Positions 36,053 to 44,919 of a stretch of 48,986 nt of DNA are shown here, in pieces. The position numbers and the translations under genes were made by a program. The stretch comes from Clostridia bacterium. GTDB taxonomy: Bacteria; Bacillota; Clostridia; Peptostreptococcales; Anaerovoracaceae. The DNA lies in assembly GCA_024693105.1 (NCBI GenBank), contig JAILLO010000026.1, positions 1 through 48,986 on the forward strand, written 5' to 3'. A model generated the notes under the pieces. It saw nothing but the letters and a program-made list of their open reading frames with translations. It searched no databases and was not told the DNA's origin. How positions within the stretch are numbered: position 1 is the stretch's first letter; the number at the start of each line of letters is the position of its first letter.

Positions 36053-36096
36053 CGCTTTGCGCTGTTTCCCCGCTTTGCGCTGTTTCCCCGCTTTGC
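36053..36096. repeat. 18-bp tandem repeat upstream of the hydrolase start
   Basis: CGCTTTGCGCTGTTTCCC occurs at 36053-36070 and 36071-36088, and the first 8 bases recur at 36089-36096. It lies directly before the hydrolase ribosome site. If translated it would encode a repeated ETAQSG. Confidence 0.9.
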
Positions 36097-36150
36097 ATGA
36101 TTTTGCCGTGCCGGTTTTTCTTTTCAGCCGGTGAGCATTACGCACGATAA

Positions 36151-38061
36151 TCACAGAAGAATTCTGTAATCTTCAACCTTCTTTGTAATTTTGCTTTCGT
36201 CGAGATAATCAAGGATTGCCATAGCATATTTTCTTGATGTTCCGAGTATGTCGCGGAATTCACCGAGCGTAATCCTGCCTCCGTTTTCCGCAATTTTCGC
36301 TTTCATGTTCTCAACAGCCCATTCGAAAGCCGAACTGTCAATATAGTACTGGAAATTCAGTCTGACAAGGCTCCCCGATGCTGCAAGCGCCTCTATAATA
36401 TGCTTTGTATTTTTGCGGTCTTTTTCCGAGGCGAGAATTTCATCGACCGTCGGCATCTCAAAGCGTTTTTCCCTGTATTGAGCCAGAATGCGTTCCTTAA
36501 GTCCCGTCATCTGGGATGATTCCCGGATTTTAAAATCGAAAAGAGAAATCCTGTTACCAGTATCTTTGATAAAACGGTCATTAATCATTTCTCCCATCAG
36601 ATCTTCCACTGCCCTTTTGTCATTTTGGTGCAGTGCTTCCGAAAGCTTTGATTTGAATTCTTCCTTCGAAAGGCCTTCTGACATTTTGTTTTCTTCATGA
36701 TATTTTGAAAGAATTTTCTCCGCTGCTTTCTTTGAAATTTCTATATAATCCTCATGAATATATACGCCTTTGCCAAGCTTTCTGATTTTCTTTTCCTGAA
36801 GAAGCTCCCCAAGAAGGCTCTGTGTTTCCTCTCCGGAAAGTCTCTGCTTGAGTGCAAGCTTCTTCATATCAAGAAGTTCGCTGCTTTTTTCCCGGATAAC
36901 CTGAAGAAGCACGTCTTTTTCGCTTCCGGCATCCTTAAGCTGCAGCTCGGAAATAACCTTTTCATCGGACCTTTTGTGCTTTTTCGGCGTTACCTCAAGA
37001 ATCCTTCCGCCGCCGACTGTAATAAGCGGCGAGAAAAACCTGATTATAAACCTGTCGTTTCTTCTGACTGCGATTTCTTCCTCAAGCCTCAGCTGGCAAA
37101 AACAGCTTTCACCTGCGGAAAGCAAATCGCTTTCAAGCAGAACAACTTTTGCAACGGCTTCAGAGGCTCCACAGTAAAAATGCACACGCGAACCGTTTGC
37201 GACACTCTTTGCGGCATCCCTGAACATTTCAAGCTTCACATCAAGCATCATGCTCGGTTCGAGCGAATCCGGCTTTGCAAGGACAGTTCCCCTTTCGAGT
37301 TCTTCTTTTTTGATGCCCTGAAGATTGAGCGCCGTCCTCTGTCCGGCAAACGCTGCCTCCACCTTGTCGTTATGCACCTGGACATTGCGGATTTTTGCAA
37401 GCTTTCTACCCGGATAAATCATTATTTCGTCGCCGGTTTTAATAGTTCCTTCCATCAGCGTACCGGTAACGACCGTACCGAAACCGTCTATTGCAAAGAC
37501 TCTGTCTACAGGCAGTCTGAAAAGAATATCGCTGTCATTTTTGAGCAGAGAATCATCGATGTTTCTGACAATAAGTCTGCGCAGTTCTTCTATATTGTAG
37601 CCGTCATAAGAAGATACTTCTATCTCGTCGCAGTTCTCCATAAATGTACCCGCAACAAGCTCATGAGCATCCTCTTTGACAAGCTCAATCCAGTCTTTAT
37701 CCTCAACCATGTCGCGCTTTGTATATACGATAATACCGCGCTTGATGCCAATCATGCTGAGAATTTCAAAATGCTCCCTGGTCTGCGGCATCACGCCCTC
37801 ATCGAGCCCGATTACAAGAAGCACAAGGTCGATTCCGCCTATTCCCATAAGCATGTTTCTTACAAATTTTTCATGGCCCGGAACGTCGATGACCGATATG
37901 TTGTAATCACCGTAGGTCATGTCGGCAAATCCGTTTTCTATTGTAATTCCGCGCTTTTTCTCTTCCTTGAGTCTGTCGCAGTCAGTACCGGTCAGAGCCT
38001 TGATAAGGCAGGTTTTTCCGTGATCGACATGTCCGGAAGTGCCAACAATAATGTTTTTCAT
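36151..38061 (-). CDS. selB: Selenocysteine-specific elongation factor SelB
   Basis: 636 residues. The EF-Tu-like GTPase part contains GHVDHGKT (residues 10-17), [24 protein letters not shown] and YTKRDMVE. The domains that hold selenocysteyl-tRNA follow. The C-terminal 250 residues are four winged-helix units that bind the SECIS hairpin in the message (the last is near [20 protein letters not shown]). It delivers Sec-tRNA to in-frame UGA codons. It follows selA by 53 bases, and its clients in this window are selD, grdA and grdB. Confidence 0.96.
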   Translation of the reverse strand: MKNIIVGTSGHVDHGKTCLIKALTGTDCDRLKEEKKRGITIENGFADMTYGDYNISVIDVPGHEKFVRNMLMGIGGIDLVLLVIGLDEGVMPQTREHFEILSMIGIKRGIIVYTKRDMVEDKDWIELVKEDAHELVAGTFMENCDEIEVSSYDGYNIEELRRLIVRNIDDSLLKNDSDILFRLPVDRVFAIDGFGTVVTGTLMEGTIKTGDEIMIYPGRKLAKIRNVQVHNDKVEAAFAGQRTALNLQGIKKEELERGTVLAKPDSLEPSMMLDVKLEMFRDAAKSVANGSRVHFYCGASEAVAKVVLLESDLLSAGESCFCQLRLEEEIAVRRNDRFIIRFFSPLITVGGGRILEVTPKKHKRSDEKVISELQLKDAGSEKDVLLQVIREKSSELLDMKKLALKQRLSGEETQSLLGELLQEKKIRKLGKGVYIHEDYIEISKKAAEKILSKYHEENKMSEGLSKEEFKSKLSEALHQNDKRAVEDLMGEMINDRFIKDTGNRISLFDFKIRESSQMTGLKERILAQYREKRFEMPTVDEILASEKDRKNTKHIIEALAASGSLVRLNFQYYIDSSAFEWAVENMKAKIAENGGRITLGEFRDILGTSRKYAMAILDYLDESKITKKVEDYRILL

Positions 38062-38114
38062 AAATAAAATCCTTTCGGTTGTGTTAAGTTTTAGTTTGAC
38101 AACGCATTAAGTCA

Positions 38115-39521
38115 TTATTTTGTGCCTGGAATTTCCGCAAGTCTGTCGGCAATCAGATTGAATTCGCATTCTTTAATCGTTCTCAGATCGAAAATCAGTC
38201 TGTCGTTTCTTATGCGCGCAACTATAGGAAGATCTCCCATATGAAGAAGCCTGTCAAGCGCCGCGGCAGTAAAATCATTATGAGAAACAGCAACCACCGC
38301 ATTTTTCATCGTGCATCCCGGTGCCGAACCGCCGCCAACAAGGCCTTCATCCTCAATAATTTCACACGAATACCCGGCATTTTTGCTTTCAATGACGGTT
38401 TTCAATTTTTCCGCCCCGTCCTTAAGTTCATCAAAGCTCCTTGTAAGCATACGAAGTACCGGAATATTCTTTTTTGCGTCTTCCGGATCGTAATACTCCG
38501 AAAGTGTTGCCTCCATCGCTGCAATCGTCATCTTGTCGACTCTTACAACTCTTGCAAGCGGATGGGATTTCATCATATCGATATATTTTTTCTTTCCTGC
38601 TATAATGCCCGCCTGCGGTCCTCCAAGAAGCTTGTCGCCCGAAAACAGCACGACATCCGCGCCCTCATCAAAGCCTGATTTTACAGAAGGCTCAAGGATT
38701 CCGATATCCGAAAGGTCTGCCATAAGTCCCGAACCTATATCATATATCACAGGAATATCGTATTTCTTTGCAAGGCCTTTCAGTTCCCTGACGGAAACAT
38801 CTTCGGAAAAGCCTATAATTTTGTAATTTGAAGTATGCACCTTTAAAAGCGCTGCCGTATTTTCGTTGATTTTTCTTTCATAATCGCTGAAATGTGTCTT
38901 GTTTGTAGTTCCGACTTCCACAAGGAATGCACCGGACTCTGCCATAATATCCGGAATTCTGAAGGAACCGCCGATTTCCACCAGTTCTCCTCTTGAAACA
39001 ATCATTTCCTTTCCTCTTCCGATAGCTGCCATTGTCAGCATGGTTGCGGCAGCATTATTGTTTACAATCATTGCAGCTTCCGCACCGGTAATTTTTTTGA
39101 TAATGCCCTCAAGATGGTCGTGTCTTGAGCCACGGCAGCCTTTTGACGGATCGTATTCGAGTGTTGAATAACTGCACGCAACGGAATTAACCGCCTCAAT
39201 TGCAGCTTCGGAAAGATTTGAACGTCCGAGATTTGTATGAAGAACCACTCCCGTTGCATTTATAACAGGTCTGAGACTTTTTCTGCGTGCTGCCGTAAGC
39301 GATTCCCTGATTTTTGAAATTATCGCCTCGGCTCCGAAGGTCCCTGCCTTTTCGGAATCATCGTATTTCCCTTCAAGAATATCCTTTCTGAATGCTTCGA
39401 TGGCATTTCTCAGCACATCCACAAGCTTTTCCCTCGGCATCTGCTCCATAAATGCCTTTACTTCGTTCATTGAAAGAAGTTCATCAATTTTCGGCAGTTT
39501 TCTCAACAATTCTTTGTTCAT
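38115..39521 (-). CDS. selA: L-seryl-tRNA(Sec) selenium transferase SelA
   Basis: 468 residues, the usual length. PLP lysine: Lys297 in VVLFSGDKLLGGPQAG. Other family stretches are VINATGVVLHTNLGRS, EYDPSKGCRGSRHDHLE and EVGTTNKTHFSDY. It turns Ser-tRNA(Sec) into selenocysteyl-tRNA with selenophosphate from SelD. AGGGAG lies 9 bases before the ATG. It lies 113 bases downstream of the tRNA-Sec gene on the same strand, so selC, selA and selB may form one transcript. Confidence 0.96.
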   Translation of the reverse strand: MNKELLRKLPKIDELLSMNEVKAFMEQMPREKLVDVLRNAIEAFRKDILEGKYDDSEKAGTFGAEAIISKIRESLTAARRKSLRPVINATGVVLHTNLGRSNLSEAAIEAVNSVACSYSTLEYDPSKGCRGSRHDHLEGIIKKITGAEAAMIVNNNAAATMLTMAAIGRGKEMIVSRGELVEIGGSFRIPDIMAESGAFLVEVGTTNKTHFSDYERKINENTAALLKVHTSNYKIIGFSEDVSVRELKGLAKKYDIPVIYDIGSGLMADLSDIGILEPSVKSGFDEGADVVLFSGDKLLGGPQAGIIAGKKKYIDMMKSHPLARVVRVDKMTIAAMEATLSEYYDPEDAKKNIPVLRMLTRSFDELKDGAEKLKTVIESKNAGYSCEIIEDEGLVGGGSAPGCTMKNAVVAVSHNDFTAAALDRLLHMGDLPIVARIRNDRLIFDLRTIKECEFNLIADRLAEIPGTK

Positions 39522-39534
39522 AAGTAATTCTCCC

Positions 39535-39610
39535 TGCGTCCGGACAATAGTGTCCGCCTCCGTGTCCGAATTTTGCTTCCGGATTCAGCATCCGCCTTCG
39601 TATCCAAATT
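39535..39610. repeat. Imperfect direct repeat (about 38 bp) between selC and selA
   Basis: Units at 39535-39572 and 39574-39610 share the pattern TGC-TCCGGA...TCCGCC-TCG-TCC-AATT with about 70% identity. Each can form a short hairpin: CGGACA/TGTCCG in one and CGGAT/ATCCG in the other. The paired bases differ between units yet stay complementary. Confidence 0.6.
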
Positions 39611-39634
39611 CCGGATTCCGGCAAATAAAAAAAA

Positions 39635-39731
39635 TGGCGGGAGTATATGAGAATCGAACTCATCCAAGAGGCTCCTAACCCCTCGCCCCGGTTTTGAAGA
39701 CCGTAGGGCACACCAGCACCCATCTACCCCC
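39635..39731 (-). tRNA. selC: Selenocysteine tRNA (tRNA-Sec, anticodon UCA)
   Basis: 97 nt including an encoded CCA. The anticodon is TCA at 39695-39697, within CGGT-CTTCAAA-ACCG. It has the hallmarks of tRNA-Sec: a long acceptor (GGGGGTAG against ATACTCCC, seven pairs plus a G-A position), an extended D stem (GGGTG.../...TGCCC), a long variable arm (GAGG ... CCTC) and a T arm ATGAG-TTCGATT-CTCAT. The discriminator base is G. It is charged with serine and converted to selenocysteine by SelA. It lies upstream of selA on the same strand and divergent from selD. Confidence 0.95.
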
Positions 39732-40073
39732 ATGCATCAAAAAAAGCGCCTGCTTTCTGCATAAAAACCATGTGATATTCCGCACCATTTTTTCTCTGAA
39801 TTTTAATATTTTTTGTGGTTTTGAATTCCTTCACCCACGTCTTTAATTTTAATATAAAACCCCATAATTTGCAACCTTATACAAGCATATTTTCCAAATA
39901 ATTACGGATACTTCGCAAAAATTTTTTTGCCCGTTTTTCTTGATTTTTCAACGAATTTACTTCCCTATTTTTCTTGTAATTACCATACTTTGGATGTATA
40001 TTATAATTGTGAACCGATGAAGCTTATTTTCGTGTTCAACAAACGGATTTTTTCATCTGTAAGGAGATTCGAT
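39732..40073. other. Divergent intergenic region between selC and selD
   Basis: 342 AT-rich bases without a convincing gene. On the plus side it holds the selD promoter (39980-40007) and an untranslated leader of about 60 bases ending in AAGGAG. On the minus side it must hold the selC promoter, for which I see no strong match. A small inverted repeat (AAAGC/GCTTT) lies about 10-30 bases before the tRNA 5' end. Confidence 0.5.
39980..40007 (+). promoter_or_regulatory. Promoter of selD
   Basis: TTACCA (39980-39985), 16-base spacer, perfect -10 TATAAT (40002-40007). Confidence 0.5.
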
Positions 40074-41126
40074 ATGTCAGAAAAAAACAAGATTAAACTT
40101 ACCGGTTTTGCCACACACGGCGGCTGAGCCGCCAAAGTCGCTCCGGGCGACCTGACACAGGTTCTGTGTCAATTACCGAAAATTAACGATCCGGATCTTC
40201 TTGTAGGTTTTGATACTGCAGATGATGCCGCAGTTTACAAAATATCCGAAGATCTCGCCCTGATTCAGACGGTTGATATTTTTCCGCCTGCTGTTGATGA
40301 CCCTTTTGAATACGGAATGATTTCCGCAGCAAATGCTCTTTCGGATGTTTATGCAATGGGCGGCATACCAAAGCTTGCAATGAACATACTCTGTATTCCG
40401 GAAGACTTTGAAAACGAATACACTCTCGAAATCCTGCGCGGCGGATACGACCGCTGCATTCTTGCAGGTGCAACTGTATGCGGCGGTCATACAATTAAAG
40501 ATACTGTTCCGAAGTACGGTCTTTCGGTATCCGGTTTTGTTCATCCGAAAAAAATACTTTCAAATGCAGCCGCAAAAGAAGGCGATGTTCTGATACTTAC
40601 AAAAGCTCTCGGAACAGGCATTCTGTGCACGGCAATGAAGGCTGACATCCTTGACAGGGCCGCCTCCGCTGCCGCAATCGAATCGATGAGCCTGCTCAAC
40701 AAAACCGCCGCGGAAATCATGTCTGATTTTCCGGTAAACGCCTGCACTGATGTAACAGGCTTCGGTCTTGTCGGTCATGCTTTTGAAATGGCTGCGGGTT
40801 CTGACAAAACCATTATCCTCGACAGCAAAAGCATTCCCATACTCCCCGGCGCACTCGAGCTTGCAGGCGAAGGCATTGTCCCCGCAGGTGCATATGCAAA
40901 CCGTGATTATACAGGCTGCAGCATAGGGGAAATGCCCGGCGGTTCTCCTGCGGAGCTTGCAAGAACAGATGTTATGTTCGATCCGCAGACTTCGGGCGGC
41001 CTTCTTATTTCACTTCCCGAAAAAGAAGCAATCCGCCTTCTTTCACGTCTCAGGGACGAAATACCGTGTGCCGCGATTGTTGGATATGTTGAAAATTACA
41101 AAGAAAAACCTGTTTTTATTAAATAA
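40074..41126 (+). CDS. selD: Selenophosphate synthetase SelD, itself a selenoprotein (Sec18)
   Basis: 350 residues when the in-frame TGA at 40125-40127 is read as selenocysteine; otherwise the frame stops after 17 codons. Sec18 sits in THGG-U-AAKVAPGDL, exactly where Cys or Sec is found in SelD enzymes. Further family features are DDAAVY, SDVYAMGG, GGHTIKDTVPKYG, TDVTGFGLVGHA and FDPQTSGGLL. It makes selenophosphate from selenide and ATP. A 5-bp hairpin, GTCGC-TCCGG-GCGAC (40137-40151), 9 bases after the TGA is the likely SECIS. AAGGAG lies upstream of the ATG. Since SelD needs Sec to be made, selenium supply can feed back on its own synthesis. Confidence 0.96.
40125..40151 (+). promoter_or_regulatory. 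UGA selenocysteine codon and putative SECIS of selD
   Basis: TGA at 40125-40127, then GCCGCCAAA, then the GTCGC/GCGAC hairpin with a 5-base loop (40137-40151). The distance suits a bacterial SECIS. Confidence 0.75.
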
Positions 41127-41127
41127 C

Positions 41128-41163
41128 GGAAAAACCCCGGGCTGAACGCTCGGGGTTTTCCGG
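41128..41163. terminator. Bidirectional terminator between selD and the grd operon
   Basis: CGGAAAA(A)CCCCG...GC and GC..CGGGGTTTTCCG form a long stem with A-run and T-run arms. It ends selD (plus) and the grd operon (minus), whose genes converge here. Confidence 0.85.
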
Positions 41164-41202
41164 CTTTTATGGACGTATACTTGAGTAAGCAACCTGATGT
41201 TC

Positions 41203-41490
41203 TTATCCCAGTATAACACTTTTGGCTTCTTCAGGCCTGAATTCGGCCTTGCAGTCGTACTTATTGAAAGTACTGTATTCGGAAAGTGCTCTTCCGTCAA
41301 GGAAATAGCTTCTGATGAAACGCTTTCCGTCAACACAGGTCCAGTTTTCCCTGTCCCATGTCAGATATCCGTCAGTTCTGGTTGCATCGAAAACGAAATC
41401 AACCTGCCTGTCCTGATGAGCTACCATATCAAGAATTTCTTCCGATGTAAGGTCCAGATCTTTTTTGTTAATTGCATCTTTTACCAGCAT
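41203..41490 (-). CDS. Small protein of unknown function, last gene of the glycine reductase operon
   Basis: 95 residues from the ATG at 41488-41490, with AGGAGG 7 bases before it; the open extension upstream overlaps grdD and is not used. The protein is soluble and acidic, with one central region, DFVFDATRTDGYLTWDRENW, followed by CVDGKRFIRSYFLDGRAL. It has no membrane segment or signal peptide and only two cysteines. I do not recognise it, and it does not look like GrdX. Its start is 12 bases from the grdD stop and it shares the operon terminator, so it should be made together with the reductase. A role in assembly or regulation is possible but only inferred. Confidence 0.75.
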   Translation of the reverse strand: MLVKDAINKKDLDLTSEEILDMVAHQDRQVDFVFDATRTDGYLTWDRENWTCVDGKRFIRSYFLDGRALSEYSTFNKYDCKAEFRPEEAKSVILG

Positions 41491-41501
41491 TTCAAATCCT
41501 C

Positions 41502-42653
41502 CTAACCGATATAACCTGCTGCCTTGAGAAGTTCTTCCGCTTTTGCATGATTTGCTTCGCTCATCATTACAAGCGGACCTGTGCAGCCCATACCTGTTTC
41601 GGCATAAATACCGGCCTTCCACAGAACCTTTGCGGCATCTTCAAGATCCATAACCTCGATTCCCGGAATGGAAGCCGTAACCGGTTCTTTTTCAGGGCAT
41701 TTAATTTCTTCTTCTGCGGCGGATGCCTTTGCGGATGACTTTCTCGCTTCAAGAATTTTCGAAAGTCCTGCCTTTTCGGCAGCTGCAAATTCTTTCTTTG
41801 CAACTTCGAAAACCTTTCCCCTTACAAGCTGTGCCGCATATTCGATAGCGTTTGCTATTACAGGATATCCCGAAGCTCTTGAGATAATCAGAATCAGTTT
41901 TTCATAATCCTTACCGATTCCGGGACCGTAAGCATATCCTGTTGCTTCAAAGCTTCCGCCTGTTGTATATGAGGAAAATACCTTGATCATTACATTTCCT
42001 GTGAGAGAATCCATGACCATGATGTCAGGAACGCCCTGAAGCAGATCGTTACCTCTCATAACAGCTCCGCCGTCAGCTCTTGCCGAAGATGCCCATTCAA
42101 ATTCATAGCCGCCTTCTTTGAGCTGATTCAGTGCAATTTCACACTGACGCGCGCCGTCGACATTGAGAATGCCGAGTGTAGGATTTGCAACGCCGCAGGC
42201 TTTCGCGGTAATAATTCCGTAGATTGCGTTTTTAATCATGCCTTCGATACGGTCACCGCTTGATGTTCCTGTTGTATTTGCAATAAACATCTCTTTTCCG
42301 ACAGCAGGTGTCACAACTCTTCCGACGGTCGAAACTCCGATCGGAAACGGAAAATGCATCGTAACGGCTCCGTCAACAGTACCGTCTTCTACCATTTTTT
42401 CCATAACCTTGTGACCTTCCTCGTCATCCGAAACTTTGACTGTAGTCACACCTTCCGCTTCAAGAGTACCTATGTAATAAACATCTATCCCTTTTGATGC
42501 CGCAATCAGTGCAGCCTTCATTGCGTTTTCTTCGCCATGCTCGCTGCCCATACCTGTAAGGGCGATTTTAGGCTTCGGACCGAAAGAACCGGTCTCAAGT
42601 CCTTCTGCCATTTCCATAAAGGTCCTGGCAATGGTTTTTTCTAAACTTGCCAT
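41502..42653 (-). CDS. grdD: Glycine reductase complex protein C, beta subunit GrdD
   Basis: 383 residues from the ATG at 42651-42653, 7 bases after AGGAGG; a longer open frame to 42695 overlaps grdC. The first two thirds are PlsX/phosphotransacetylase-like (HFPFPIGVSTVGRVVTPAVG; NTTGTSSGDRIEGM). A linker rich in Ala, Lys and Glu follows, and the C-terminal part contains the reactive-cysteine motif MGCTGPLVMM (about Cys357). With GrdC it releases acetyl phosphate from the acetyl thioester formed by glycine reduction, yielding ATP through acetate kinase. Confidence 0.95.
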   Translation of the reverse strand: MASLEKTIARTFMEMAEGLETGSFGPKPKIALTGMGSEHGEENAMKAALIAASKGIDVYYIGTLEAEGVTTVKVSDDEEGHKVMEKMVEDGTVDGAVTMHFPFPIGVSTVGRVVTPAVGKEMFIANTTGTSSGDRIEGMIKNAIYGIITAKACGVANPTLGILNVDGARQCEIALNQLKEGGYEFEWASSARADGGAVMRGNDLLQGVPDIMVMDSLTGNVMIKVFSSYTTGGSFEATGYAYGPGIGKDYEKLILIISRASGYPVIANAIEYAAQLVRGKVFEVAKKEFAAAEKAGLSKILEARKSSAKASAAEEEIKCPEKEPVTASIPGIEVMDLEDAAKVLWKAGIYAETGMGCTGPLVMMSEANHAKAEELLKAAGYIG

Positions 42654-42663
42654 CGTAAACCTC

Positions 42664-44220
42664 CTATTCAGCCTGTTCCATAAGTGCAGCGGCAAAATCT
42701 TTCATGGCCTTTGCAATAAGGCCCTTTACTTCTGCTTCGCTTACTCCGCCTTCAGCCTGATTATTTCCGTCATTTGCTTCGATAACGAAGGAAACTCCGT
42801 CAAAGAGGTTAGTCATACGGCCGAGGAATAACGATCCTTTTCCGATAATCATCGCATTCTTAATCTTTCCGGCAAGGATATCATCCTTTGCAAATCCGAT
42901 ATACGGAACGCCCGAAGGAATGTGACCCTGTGTAGGTGCCCATCCGACAAGACCGTGTTTTGCAGGGAAAGTTGCAAGGTCTGCTCTTTGCAGTTCTCCG
43001 TTTTTAACGGCAAGTGCGGCGATCATCTTGTAATTTGCAAGAGGAACGTCTCCTGCGCCTGCAGGCTTAGTAATATCAGGATTCTGCATTTCAGGCGAAT
43101 ATTTGTCGATATCGGTAATCTTAAGTCCGTTCTTTTCAAGAGGAGCCGCAACAAGACTTCCGATAACATTCTGAGGTGCTGCGCCTGTTCCCACTGTATG
43201 TCTGCCTACCATGTTGAGATTGATAACAGGATCGATGCCGTTATCTGCAGTCAGTACAACCGCAAAACCGCCCAGACAGTCTTCAAGAGCAGGAAGATCC
43301 TTTTCAACATGGTTCTTTGCATTCATTCCGAGCTTTGCGGTACAGCCGCCCGCAGTTACCATAACGGTTTTGTAGGTTCCGCTTGCAACAAGCGCCGCAG
43401 CTTCAACGATTGCATGCGCAGGTCCTGCACAGAAGCCTCTTGTGTCAGAACCGGAAGCATTGTCAAGTCCTGCTATTTCAGCAGCGGCCTTTGCAAAGTT
43501 TCCGCCGCCTCTCTGGTTCATATCGCCGCATGCTTCCTCGCAGCAGTCGATAATATATTCAACTTCGTTCTTGTCTATGCCGGTTGATTTTACTGCAGCA
43601 AGAATTGAAAGAACCGAAGATGCCTTTGAAACAATATTTTCATGCATAACATGTGCCGAAAGATTTACGTCGATGTCGTGAGCCCTCTTGATGCAGCCAA
43701 CAAGGACATCGTTCATATAAAGACCTTCGGAATGTTCTTCTTTTACGAGTCTTTCGATTTCTGCAATTTCTGTCTGAGTTTCAGGGATTCTTGCAGTTAT
43801 ATCTTCCGTAATAAGTGGGTTTTCTGCAAATTCTGCTTTGTATTTGTCTACGAAACCCGCATCAAGCTTCAGAAGATCGAATACATCGCAGGCCTGCATC
43901 AGAAGCAGGAACTGCTGCTGCGGCATAATCTGACCGAATTTGCCGTAACGGTCCGTAACATCGCATTTAAGATCTGCCCATCCCCTTACTTTGTCTGCCT
44001 CAAGAGCGGCAAGATCGTCAGGAGTCTTATTTCCGATGTAAACCTGATTTGGCCAGTAGCTGCAAACTTCTTCAAAGCTTCTCAGATGCTTTGGTAATTC
44101 CTTCAGATATTCACTATCAGGATTTACGATTCTTTCAGTAGTCTGCGTCGTCCCGTTTCTGAGTACCATATCAGGTACATGTACCAGTATATATCCGGCA
44201 CCTTTGATTACAGCTTTCAT
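42664..44220 (-). CDS. grdC: Glycine reductase complex protein C, alpha subunit GrdC
   Basis: 518 residues, full length. Related to beta-ketoacyl-ACP synthase III (FabH-like fold): TDNGIDPVINLNMVG, GAAPQNVIGSLVAAPLE and the C-terminal GWAPTQGHIPSG...GKGSLFLGRMT. It accepts the carboxymethyl/acetyl group from selenoprotein A and passes it on as an acetyl thioester; Cys264 in DTRGFCAGPAH is a candidate site. It stands 10 bases before grdD. A hairpin (44323-44345) separates it from grdA. Confidence 0.94.
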   Translation of the reverse strand: MKAVIKGAGYILVHVPDMVLRNGTTQTTERIVNPDSEYLKELPKHLRSFEEVCSYWPNQVYIGNKTPDDLAALEADKVRGWADLKCDVTDRYGKFGQIMPQQQFLLLMQACDVFDLLKLDAGFVDKYKAEFAENPLITEDITARIPETQTEIAEIERLVKEEHSEGLYMNDVLVGCIKRAHDIDVNLSAHVMHENIVSKASSVLSILAAVKSTGIDKNEVEYIIDCCEEACGDMNQRGGGNFAKAAAEIAGLDNASGSDTRGFCAGPAHAIVEAAALVASGTYKTVMVTAGGCTAKLGMNAKNHVEKDLPALEDCLGGFAVVLTADNGIDPVINLNMVGRHTVGTGAAPQNVIGSLVAAPLEKNGLKITDIDKYSPEMQNPDITKPAGAGDVPLANYKMIAALAVKNGELQRADLATFPAKHGLVGWAPTQGHIPSGVPYIGFAKDDILAGKIKNAMIIGKGSLFLGRMTNLFDGVSFVIEANDGNNQAEGGVSEAEVKGLIAKAMKDFAAALMEQAE

Positions 44221-44322
44221 TGGCTTTTCCCAACCTTTCTTAACAACAAAATAATGATAACTAATTTACAAAAATCAGTGTACCGCCCGGGTACATTGAT
44301 TTTCCTAAATTTTTACTACAGG

Positions 44323-44345
44323 GAGCTGCGGCACCGCCGCAGCTC
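44323..44345 (-). other. Intercistronic hairpin between grdA and grdC
   Basis: Perfect 10-bp stem GAGCTGCGGC / GCCGCAGCTC with a 3-base loop. On the minus strand no T-run follows, so it is not an ordinary terminator. It may protect the 3' end of the upstream message (grdA) or limit read-through. Confidence 0.6.
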
Positions 44346-44360
44346 TCGTAATGCTAAATC

Positions 44361-44834
44361 CTAAAGATATTTGCAGAACTGCTCTCTGATGGACTTCATT
44401 TCGTTGATGATATCATCTACATCAAGTACCATTTCCATCATTGATACCTGCTCATCATAAACGGCAGCATCAAATTCTTCTTTAACTTCAGGCTCGCAAA
44501 CGTGGTAAACTGTGAGTCCCAACGAGACTCCTGTCAAAGGACCTGCGTAAGTAGGGTCTCCTGCTGTAACTGTTTCTGCAGCAAGACCGGAAGCTTCACC
44601 TTCAGCAGCACCCAGAAGAACAACTACGTTCTCCGGACCATACTGCTCAGCGAAGTCCTTAACTCTCTTCTGATTTTCCAGATCCATTGCACCTGCGGAC
44701 GTTCAGACGAAGCATTCCGTTGAGGAAAATACAACCTCAGCGCCTGCTGTCTTTGCGCAAGCCTCGATAGCAAGTCCCGGGATACCGTCACGGTCGCCAA
44801 TGATTACGACTTTCTTTCCAGCTAAAATACTCAT
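44361..44834 (-). CDS. grdA: Glycine reductase selenoprotein A, GrdA (Sec44)
   Basis: 157 residues when the TGA at 44703-44705 is read as selenocysteine. Sec44 lies in the hallmark [16 protein letters not shown]. The N-terminus [20 protein letters not shown] and the C-terminal [18 protein letters not shown] are typical, and the length is normal (about 158). GrdA shuttles the Se-carboxymethyl group from protein B to protein C and is re-reduced by thioredoxin. AGGGAGG precedes the ATG at 44832-44834. Without Sec decoding only a 108-residue C-terminal frame would be found. Confidence 0.96.
44703..44705 (-). promoter_or_regulatory. UGA selenocysteine codon of grdA
   Basis: TGA on the minus strand, codon 44. 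The downstream bases TCC-GCA-GG-TGC-AAT-GGA can form a small stem-loop that may serve as SECIS, though it is weaker than the one in selD. Confidence 0.85.
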
Positions 44835-44919
44835 TTCGTTTCCTCCCTTCCCGTAGTATTTTTATAGAAATCCCTTAGGATAACTAACATTTTTGTACGC
44901 CGTATGGCAAAGCCCTGTT

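Noticed and set aside
36754-38067. 437-residue open frame on the plus strand opposite selB
   Set aside because: It is fully antisense to selB, has atypical composition rich in Cys, Phe and His, and shows no family features. Long antisense frames are common here because of codon bias.
39484-39733. Open frames across the tRNA-Sec gene on the minus strand
   Set aside because: They translate the tRNA and its flanking repeats. The tRNA structure explains the sequence fully.
42654-42695. Upstream extension of grdD (14 more residues)
   Set aside because: It overlaps grdC, lacks a ribosome site and is not family-like. AGGAGG points to the ATG at 42651-42653.
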